Positions 56,563 through 64,000 of a DNA stretch of 64,000 bases are shown piece by piece. Under the pieces are notes generated by a model that worked only from the letters and a program-made list of their open reading frames with translations, did no database searches and had not been told where the DNA came from. The DNA lies in NCBI RefSeq assembly GCF_001187505.1, contig NZ_CP012150.1, positions 3,968,001-4,032,000 on the forward strand. Direction: 5' to 3'. Position 1 is the first letter of the stretch; each line of letters begins with the position of its first letter. Position numbers and translations under genes: made by a program. This stretch comes from Mycolicibacterium goodii (lineage in GTDB: Bacteria > Actinomycetota > Actinomycetes > Mycobacteriales > Mycobacteriaceae).

Positions 56563-57288
56563 ATGTGGTACTGGATATTCAAGTTCATTTTGCTGGGACC
56601 CTTGCTGGCCCTCGTTGGTAGGCCGAAAGTCACTGGGCTGGAGAACATTCCGGCCGACGGCCCGGCCATCCTCGCCAGCAATCACCTGGCGGTCATGGAC
56701 AGTTTCTATCTGCCACTGGTGGTCAGCCGTCGCATCACGTTCCTCGCCAAGAAGGAATACTTCACCGGTACCGGGGTCAAGGGCCGCCTCCTCGCGTGGT
56801 TCTACACCGTCGTCGGCCAGGTGCCGATCGACCGCACCGACGCCGATTCGGCGCAGGACGCGCTGAACACCGCCGAGCGGATCCTCAACGAGGGCAAGCT
56901 GCTCGGCATGTACCCCGAGGGCACCCGGTCGCCCGACGGCAGGCTCTACAAGGGCAAGACCGGCCTGGCGCGGCTCGCGCTGCAGACCGGTGTCCCGGTC
57001 ATCCCGGTGGCGATGGTCGGCACCGACGTCGTCAACCCGCCCGGCCACAAGGGTCTGCGCTTCGGCCACGTCGAGGTCCGCATCGGCAAGCCGATGGACT
57101 TCTCGCGCTTCGACGGCCTGGCCGGCAACCGCTTCATCGAACGCGCCGTGATCGACGAGGTCATGTACGAGCTGATGCGGATGTCCGAGCAGGAGTACGT
57201 CGACATCTACGCCGCCGACGTGAAGGCCGCGGGCGGCGCCGCACCGGCCAAACCGGCCTCGCGTCTGCCCGAGACCGCCGCGGGCTAA
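56563..57288 (+). CDS. 1-acylglycerol-3-phosphate acyltransferase-like protein (PlsC family)
   Basis: 241 residues. The acyltransferase motifs are intact: NHLAVMD (40-46, HX4D) and PEGTRS (118-123), with [12 protein letters not shown] as motif IV. The N-terminus ([18 protein letters not shown]) is a membrane anchor. Catalyses acylation of lysophosphatidic acid or a related acceptor. ATG at 56563 has GGAGGGG upstream. Position matches Rv2182c, between phosphatidylinositol mannoside genes, so an acceptor in that pathway is possible. Confidence 0.88.
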   Translation: MWYWIFKFILLGPLLALVGRPKVTGLENIPADGPAILASNHLAVMDSFYLPLVVSRRITFLAKKEYFTGTGVKGRLLAWFYTVVGQVPIDRTDADSAQDALNTAERILNEGKLLGMYPEGTRSPDGRLYKGKTGLARLALQTGVPVIPVAMVGTDVVNPPGHKGLRFGHVEVRIGKPMDFSRFDGLAGNRFIERAVIDEVMYELMRMSEQEYVDIYAADVKAAGGAAPAKPASRLPETAAG

Positions 57289-58595
57289 CCGGCCTCGCCG
57301 GGGGCCATCGGCACCAGCGGCGCGGGTTGCAGCGCGGCGTCGGCGTGGGCGCGTGACGTCGAGACCAGCCCGATCACCACGATCACCGCGAGCGCCCACC
57401 ACACGTAGGACCCGCCGACGAGCTGGCGCCACAGCGAGGCCGTGGTCTCCCGATGCTCGGGAAGCAGCGTGATCGGCGTCCACACCGTCAGTGCCAGCCC
57501 CGCCGCGGTCAAGGCCGCGAACCAGGCGCTGCGACGACGGTAGGCCAGCACGGCCGTCACCACCAGGGTCGGCAGCATCCACACCCAGTGGTGCGACCAC
57601 GACACCGGCGACACCACCAGGCCGAACATCGCCACGCACATGAGCGCGAGCACGGGCGCCTCGGTGCTCTGGTCGGCGGTGTCACCGCGCAGGGCGTTGC
57701 GGGCGGCCCAGACCGTGACCGCGAGCACCGCGAAGCATGCCAGCACCCACAGGATGAACCGCGGGTGCTCGCCGAGGCCCAGCCGCGCGAGCGCACCGGC
57801 GATGTTCTGGTTGGTGTTGAGCGTTGCCGTCCCGATGCGGTCGGTGTTGCGGACGGTCTCGGTCCAGTACTCCACGGAGTCGCGCCACGCGAGGGCGAAG
57901 CCGGCCAGCGAGGCGACGACGACCGTCGCCGCGGTCCGCAGCAGGGTGTGGATGTCGCGTCGCAGCAGGAAGTACAGCAGGAACACCGCCGGGGTGAGCT
58001 TGAGCGCGATGGCCAGTCCCAGCAGCAGCCCGCGTGGCCACGGGGTGCGTCGCGGCACGCAGTCGGCGATCACCAGGGTCATCAGCACGACGTTGATCTG
58101 GCCGAACTCGAAGTTGGACCGGATCGGTTCGAGGTGGATCACCGCGGGTGCGACCATCGCCGCCGCCAGCCAGGCGCGGCGCATCCAGGCCGGTTCCGAG
58201 GTGACCGCGGTGTGCGGCCACACGTCGAGGCGCGTGAGCACGATGGTCGTCGCGACGATCAGCAGCACCAGCGTCGTCGCGGTGATCGCCGAACTCGCCA
58301 ACGGCAGCGACAGCCAGGCGAACGGCGCGAACGCGATCGCGGCCAGCGGGGGATAGGTGAACGGCAGATCCAGGCCGCCCTGGGTGTGGAAGATCGCGCC
58401 GTCGGCGTACAGTGGCCTGCCGTCGAGCCAGGCTCGGCCGCCCATGCGGTAGACGTCGATGTCGATGCGGTAGGGAACGTGGCCCAGCAACCGCCACCCG
58501 ACCCAAAGCACCCCGGCCAGCGTCAGCAGCTGGAAAAACCGCCACGCGATGGTTGGTGCCAACCCAGCCCCGCGGGGCGACTGCCGCTTACTCAT
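57285..58595 (-). CDS. mptC: Polyprenol-phosphate-mannose-dependent alpha-(1-2)-mannosyltransferase (GT87)
   Basis: 436 residues with roughly ten membrane segments; GT-C fold. The first extracytoplasmic loop has the acidic motif [22 protein letters not shown] (aspartates 45 and 47), expected for the catalytic base. [14 protein letters not shown] is conserved in the family. In mycobacteria (Rv2181/MptC) it adds alpha-1,2-linked mannose branches to lipomannan and lipoarabinomannan. ATG at 58595 is chosen; a GTG at 58604 is three codons earlier, and a -10-like TAGTCT lies just upstream. Its stop interlocks with the stop of the PlsC-like gene. Confidence 0.9.
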   Translation of the reverse strand: MSKRQSPRGAGLAPTIAWRFFQLLTLAGVLWVGWRLLGHVPYRIDIDVYRMGGRAWLDGRPLYADGAIFHTQGGLDLPFTYPPLAAIAFAPFAWLSLPLASSAITATTLVLLIVATTIVLTRLDVWPHTAVTSEPAWMRRAWLAAAMVAPAVIHLEPIRSNFEFGQINVVLMTLVIADCVPRRTPWPRGLLLGLAIALKLTPAVFLLYFLLRRDIHTLLRTAATVVVASLAGFALAWRDSVEYWTETVRNTDRIGTATLNTNQNIAGALARLGLGEHPRFILWVLACFAVLAVTVWAARNALRGDTADQSTEAPVLALMCVAMFGLVVSPVSWSHHWVWMLPTLVVTAVLAYRRRSAWFAALTAAGLALTVWTPITLLPEHRETTASLWRQLVGGSYVWWALAVIVVIGLVSTSRAHADAALQPAPLVPMAPGEAG

Positions 58596-58664
58596 CTCCA
58601 GCACAGACTATCTGTGGGCGCGGTGCACAGCCGCAACCACGGCCGCGACGCGCCTGGATGGGCG

Positions 58665-58670
58665 TAAGTT
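58665..58670 (+). promoter_or_regulatory. -10 hexamer TAAGTT upstream of the Rv2180c-like gene
   Basis: TAAGTT ends 8 nt before the GTG at 58679; no ribosome-binding site is seen. Confidence 0.4.
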
Positions 58671-59571
58671 CTGACATCGTGCACGCGACCGTCCATCTGG
58701 AATTCATCACGCGCGATCGCCTGCCGCTGGTGTGCTGCCTGCTGGCGTTCATCCTGACCTTCTTCGTGACCCGAACGGTGGTGCGTTACATCCGTAACCA
58801 CGCCGGCAGCGACCAGCCCCGCAAATGGTGGCAGCCCCGCAACATCGCGCACGGCACCATGCACATCCATCACGTGGTGATCGGTGTGGTGTTGGTGATG
58901 GTGTCCGGGGTAACCATGGTCACCCTGGCGGTAAACGGCGGAGTGGGCGAGTTCACCGTGGCCGCGACGTTCTTCGGCATCGGGGCCGCGCTCGTGCTCG
59001 ACGAGTTCGCGCTGATCCTGCACCTGTCGGACGTGTACTGGTCCGAGGACGGCCGCACCTCGGTCGATGCGGTGTTCGCCGCGGTGGCCGTGGCCGGTTT
59101 GCTGATTCTCGGGTTTAATCCCTTGTCGTTCTTCGACGTGGGGATATGGCGCGAGGATCCGAGCTGGCTGGTGCGCGCGGCCGTGGTGCTGCTGGCGGTG
59201 GTTACCCTGTTGCTGGCGGTGGTCGTGCTGCTCAAGGGCAAGGTGTGGACGGGGCTGGTGGGTATGTTCATCACCCCGTTGCTGTTCATCGGCGCCATCA
59301 GGCTGTCGCGGCCGCACGCACCGTGGGCGCGGTGGCGCTACACCAAGCGCCCCCGCAAGATGCACCGCGCGCTCGAGCGGGAACGATGGCTGCGGCGTCC
59401 GGTGGTGCAGGCCAAGCTGTGGCTGCAGGACGCCATCACCGGGATGCCGAAGTTTCCCGATGATGCGGCGGTCGACGAGCAACTGGACCGGGAGATCCAC
59501 GCCGCGCCCGCCCCGCCGGGTGGGATCGCGGCCAGGATCGAGGCAACGGAACGGACGAGGCGAACTGGTTC

Positions 59572-61483
<1,912 letters not shown>

Positions 61484-61489
61484 ACCGGG

Positions 61490-62755
61490 TCACTGGATCA
61501 GGGTGGCGATGTTGCTGCCCAGCGTCCAGGCCGCCGCGGCGGCCAGGCCGGTGAGGGTGAGCACCGCGATCACCCAGAACAGCAGCACGCGCTTGGCGCG
61601 TTGGCGCGCCCAGTAGAACTCGGCCATCTCGATACCGGCGAATTGCCCGGCCACCACCGGGTATTCGTCGTACTCGTCGTCGGGGGCGGCGGGGATCGGC
61701 GCCCAGTCGTGCTGGTCGCGGGTGATCTCGCGGGTGTGCTGCCGCGGCGCCTGCGCCGGCGTGGGCGGCGGGGGCGGTGGGGGCGCCACCTCGGCGGTGG
61801 TCTCCAGGTCCGGTCGCGGGCGGTTGTGGAACCGGGTCGCCGCGAGGTGCTGAGCCGAGTTGCGCGGCGCGGGCACCCGGAACGCGGGCAGTCCCAGTTC
61901 GTCGATGATGACCTCGAGCGCTGCGGCCATCTCGCCGGCGTCGGCGTACCGGCCCGACGGGTCACGTGTCGCGGCGCGACGCACGAAATCGTCGAATTGT
62001 CGTGGCACACCGGCGATCCGGGTACTCGGCGGCGGCACGTCGTGGTCCATGCGCTGATAGGCGACGGCCAGTGCGGTGTCTCCGGTGAACGGCGTGCTGC
62101 CGGTGAGCAGCTCGAAGGTCAGGATCCCGACGGCGTAGACGTCGCTGCGGGGGTCGGCGTCGCCGGTCGCGACCTGCTCGGGGGACAGATAGGCGGCCGT
62201 GCCCAATATCACGCTGGTGGAAGTGATTTTGGCTTCCGCGACCGCACGCACCAAACCGAAGTCGGCGATCTTGACCTCGCCGTCGTCGGAGATCAGCACG
62301 TTCTCGGGCTTGATGTCACGGTGCACCAGACCGTCGCGGTGGGCGACCGCGAGCCCACCCAGAACGGGTTCGAGTACCGCGGCGACCGCGTGCGGGGGCA
62401 TCGGGCCGCGTTCGGTGAGCAGTTCGCGCAGTGTGCCGCCCTCGATGAGTTCCATCACCAGAAACGGGTACTGCCGCTCCGACCGATGGTCGAGTCCCTG
62501 GTCGTAGACCGCGACCAGTCCGGGTGCCTTCAGCCGGGCCACGGCCCGTGCCTCCCGCTGGAATCTGGTGAGAAAGTGCTCGTCACCGGCGTAGCGGGAG
62601 TCCATGACCTTCAATGCGACCGGCCGGTCCAGCCGCGTGTCGAGCCCGCGGTACACCGTGGACATCCCACCGGTGGCGATGGGCATGTCGACGCGGTACC
62701 GCCCGTCCAGCAGGCTGCCGACGAGCGGATCCGATTGCTGCTCCACCGAACACAT
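61490..62755 (-). CDS. pknL: Membrane serine/threonine protein kinase
   Basis: 421 residues from ATG 62755. The kinase domain has a glycine loop (IATGGMSTVYRG), catalytic Lys49, HRDIKPEN (Asp147), DFG (165-167) and activation-loop threonines in KITSTSVILGTAAYLSPE. A proline-rich juxtamembrane region and one membrane segment (VLLFWVIAVLTLTGLAAAAAWTLG) lead to a very short external tail, so no sensor domain. A -10-like TAACAT lies 7 nt before the GTG at 62746, which may be the true leaderless start (418 residues). Its known substrate in M. tuberculosis is the divergent neighbour, Rv2175c. Confidence 0.93.
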   Translation of the reverse strand: MCSVEQQSDPLVGSLLDGRYRVDMPIATGGMSTVYRGLDTRLDRPVALKVMDSRYAGDEHFLTRFQREARAVARLKAPGLVAVYDQGLDHRSERQYPFLVMELIEGGTLRELLTERGPMPPHAVAAVLEPVLGGLAVAHRDGLVHRDIKPENVLISDDGEVKIADFGLVRAVAEAKITSTSVILGTAAYLSPEQVATGDADPRSDVYAVGILTFELLTGSTPFTGDTALAVAYQRMDHDVPPPSTRIAGVPRQFDDFVRRAATRDPSGRYADAGEMAAALEVIIDELGLPAFRVPAPRNSAQHLAATRFHNRPRPDLETTAEVAPPPPPPPTPAQAPRQHTREITRDQHDWAPIPAAPDDEYDEYPVVAGQFAGIEMAEFYWARQRAKRVLLFWVIAVLTLTGLAAAAAWTLGSNIATLIQ

Positions 62756-62784
62756 GTTACGAGTCCCGAGCGGGCGCCTAGAAT
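62754..62784. promoter_or_regulatory. Back-to-back leaderless promoters of pknL and the Rv2175c-like gene
   Basis: TAACAT on the minus strand (62754-62759) ends 7 nt before the pknL GTG at 62746. TAGAAT on the plus strand (62779-62784) ends 7 nt before the GTG at 62792. The two -10 elements are only 19 bp apart, so both polymerase footprints overlap. Confidence 0.5.
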
Positions 62785-62791
62785 CAGTGCG

Positions 62792-63196
62792 GTGAGCAGT
62801 ATTCCGGCCGCCGATGACGTTCTGGATCCCGACGAGGCCGTCTACGACCTTCCGACCGTGGCGGAGATCCTCGGCATCCCGGTCACCAAAGTCCACCAGC
62901 AGCTGCGCGACGGCCAGCTGGTCGCCGTGCGGCGAAACGGTGTCGTGGCCGTGCCCAGGATCTTCTTCGACGACGGCGGCCATGTGGTCAGGTCGCTGCC
63001 GGGGTTGCTGGTCGTCCTGCGTGACGGCGGCTACCGCACCAACGAGATTCTGCGCTGGTTGTTCACCCCGGACGAGTCGCTGACCATCACCCGCGACGGC
63101 ACCACCGAGCGGATCGCCAACGCACGTCCCGTGGACGCCCTGCACTCACATCAGGCGCGTGAGGTCGTGCGGCGTGCGCAGGCCATGGCTTATTGA
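62792..63196 (+). CDS. DNA-binding protein, Rv2175c type (PknL substrate)
   Basis: 134 residues from GTG 62792. A helix-turn-helix is visible at about 20-45 (VYDLPTVAEILGIPVTKVHQQLRDGQLVAVRR), followed by VPRIFFDD and a C-terminal domain ending SHQAREVVRRAQAMAY. In M. tuberculosis the orthologue binds DNA and is released upon phosphorylation of an N-terminal threonine by PknL. Here the first ten residues (VSSIPAADDV) lack threonine, so the phosphosite may differ. Its stop interlocks with that of mptA. Confidence 0.88.
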   Translation: MSSIPAADDVLDPDEAVYDLPTVAEILGIPVTKVHQQLRDGQLVAVRRNGVVAVPRIFFDDGGHVVRSLPGLLVVLRDGGYRTNEILRWLFTPDESLTITRDGTTERIANARPVDALHSHQAREVVRRAQAMAY

Positions 63197-64000
63197 GCCG
63201 GTTCCCCGGCCGGCTCCGGCGCCCGGTACAGCGAATACCACGCCGCGATCGCGCACGCCGTGGTGAGCAGCACGTGCGCCCATGAGTACATGCCATGGGC
63301 GCCATCGGGTTTCCACATCACCATGATCCATGTGGAGAACCCCGCGATGGCGGCGATGCCCGGCCGGGTCTGGACCAGCGCCGCGGCGACGGCCAACGGC
63401 CACGTGTAGTACCAGGGGAGTGCGGCAGGCACGAACAGCACCACGACCACCATGGCCAGCGCGATCCCGGTGAGGGCCTCGCGGTCGGTGTGGCGGTGCC
63501 GCCACCACAGCACCGGCAGCGCGATGACGATGGCCGCGATGCCGATGATCCGGGCGATCTCGAGGACCGCGTAGAAGTTGACCGGGAAGAACAACCCGCC
63601 GACCGCGTTGATCAGGTTGGACGCCGCGGTCGGCACGGTCAGCCAGTTGATGATCTTCACCGAACCGGCCAGTGCGGTCAGCCAGCCCAGGCCGACGCCT
63701 GCCACCAGCGACAGCACCGCGAACACCGCGCCGAAGATCAGCACCGACGCCGCGGTCGACACCACGAACGCGCGCACCGCCGGCATGTCGTGGCGGTCGC
63801 GGAGCTGACGCATCCACACCCACACCAGGAACGGAAGGGCCAGGCCCGCCGTGGCTTTCACGGCGACGGCCGTGGCGATCAGGCCGACGCCCCAGATCGG
63901 GCGGCCTGCGAAGGTCAGCGCGATCGCGGCCATCATCAGCCCGACCATGAGCATCTCGTTGTGCACACCGCCCATGAGATGGATGATCACCAGCGGGTTG
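63190..64000 (-). CDS. mptA: Alpha-(1-6)-mannosyltransferase MptA, C-terminal part
   Basis: 270 residues to the window edge; the start lies beyond 64000. Polytopic GT-C membrane protein: NEMLMVGLMMAAIALTFAG, GVGLIATAVAVKATAGLALPF, AAIVIALPVLWW, LAMVVVVLFVPAALPWYYTWPLAVAAAL and more. The VKATAGLALPF and PWYYTWPL segments are typical of the actinobacterial MptA/MptB group, which extends the mannan core of lipomannan using polyprenol-phosphate-mannose. Position (Rv2174) favours MptA. Confidence 0.85.
   Translation of the reverse strand, partial: NPLVIIHLMGGVHNEMLMVGLMMAAIALTFAGRPIWGVGLIATAVAVKATAGLALPFLVWVWMRQLRDRHDMPAVRAFVVSTAASVLIFGAVFAVLSLVAGVGLGWLTALAGSVKIINWLTVPTAASNLINAVGGLFFPVNFYAVLEIARIIGIAAIVIALPVLWWRHRHTDREALTGIALAMVVVVLFVPAALPWYYTWPLAVAAALVQTRPGIAAIAGFSTWIMVMWKPDGAHGMYSWAHVLLTTACAIAAWYSLYRAPEPAGEPAQ

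Noticed and set aside
61601..62791. Upstream extension of the Rv2175c-like frame
   Set aside because: It lies antisense to pknL and is a GC-rich shadow frame.

Overview
The window is high-GC (roughly two-thirds G+C) actinobacterial chromosome. Gene content and order point to a fast-growing mycobacterium, most likely Mycolicibacterium smegmatis or a close relative. From about 2.6 kb to the right edge the order follows, inverted, the M. tuberculosis block I remember as Rv2225 (panB) down to Rv2174 (mptA). The species and the Rv equivalences come from memory of gene order and protein motifs, not from a search. I see no IS element, prophage, CRISPR array, tRNA or rRNA, and no gene-free stretch longer than 300 bases; the largest gaps are about 150-230 bp and are described as regulatory or structural features.

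Layout. 0-2.6 kb: 3' end of a fatty-acyl-AMP ligase, a TetR regulator and a crotonase-fold protein. 2.6-9.6 kb: panB, a wax ester synthase/acyl-DGAT, two tandem secreted alpha/beta hydrolases (Hip1/CaeA type) and glutamine synthetase GlnA2. 9.6-15.1 kb: glnE, a DoxX membrane protein, dtd and glnA1. The adenylyltransferase therefore sits beside its substrate GlnA1, whose promoter carries a regular four-box GlnR-type operator. 15.3-22.6 kb: RDD protein, an amidohydrolase, a DUF4191 protein, lipA, lipB, an epimerase-like protein and the two-lipoyl-domain E2 (dlaT/sucB); the lipoate synthesis genes lie in the same direction as the lipoylated enzyme. 22.8-30 kb: an unknown small protein, ephD, a leucyl aminopeptidase, a class III adenylyl cyclase, gcvT and ilvE.

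29.9-35.4 kb: cobU-cobT-cobS (nucleotide-loop assembly of cobalamin, translationally coupled), a DUF3043 membrane protein, an A-type Fe-S carrier, a single-pass membrane protein and adenosine kinase. 35.4-45.1 kb is the respiratory core: asnB, ctaC-ctaF, mmpS3 and its partner, then qcrB, qcrA, qcrC and ctaE on the minus strand. These encode most of the cytochrome bcc-aa3 supercomplex. 45.2-54 kb: trpD, a DEDDh exonuclease/GIY-YIG fusion, a small cysteine-rich protein, an NlpC/P60 endopeptidase, a membrane-anchored metallopeptidase-like protein, pimB' and fadD15. 54-64 kb: two SRPBCC proteins, an ArsA-like ATPase, a PlsC-type acyltransferase, the alpha-1,2-mannosyltransferase mptC, a membrane protein, a 3'-5' exoribonuclease, aroG, pknL divergent from its Rv2175c-like partner, and the C-terminal part of mptA.

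Themes. (1) Many genes have a TANNNT hexamer ending 6-8 nt before the start codon and no Shine-Dalgarno sequence, as in leaderless mycobacterial mRNAs; this also fixes several GTG starts. (2) Operons are packed through ATGA/GTGA overlaps. (3) Several convergent pairs interlock their stop codons. (4) A few strong hairpins mark transcript ends, and one about 62-nt near-perfect inverted repeat between DUF2561 and qcrB is unexplained. I did not find a convincing new multi-gene system. The best leads are that inverted repeat, the palindromes upstream of adoK and of the cysteine-rich gene, the divergent pknL promoter pair, and the small unknown proteins.
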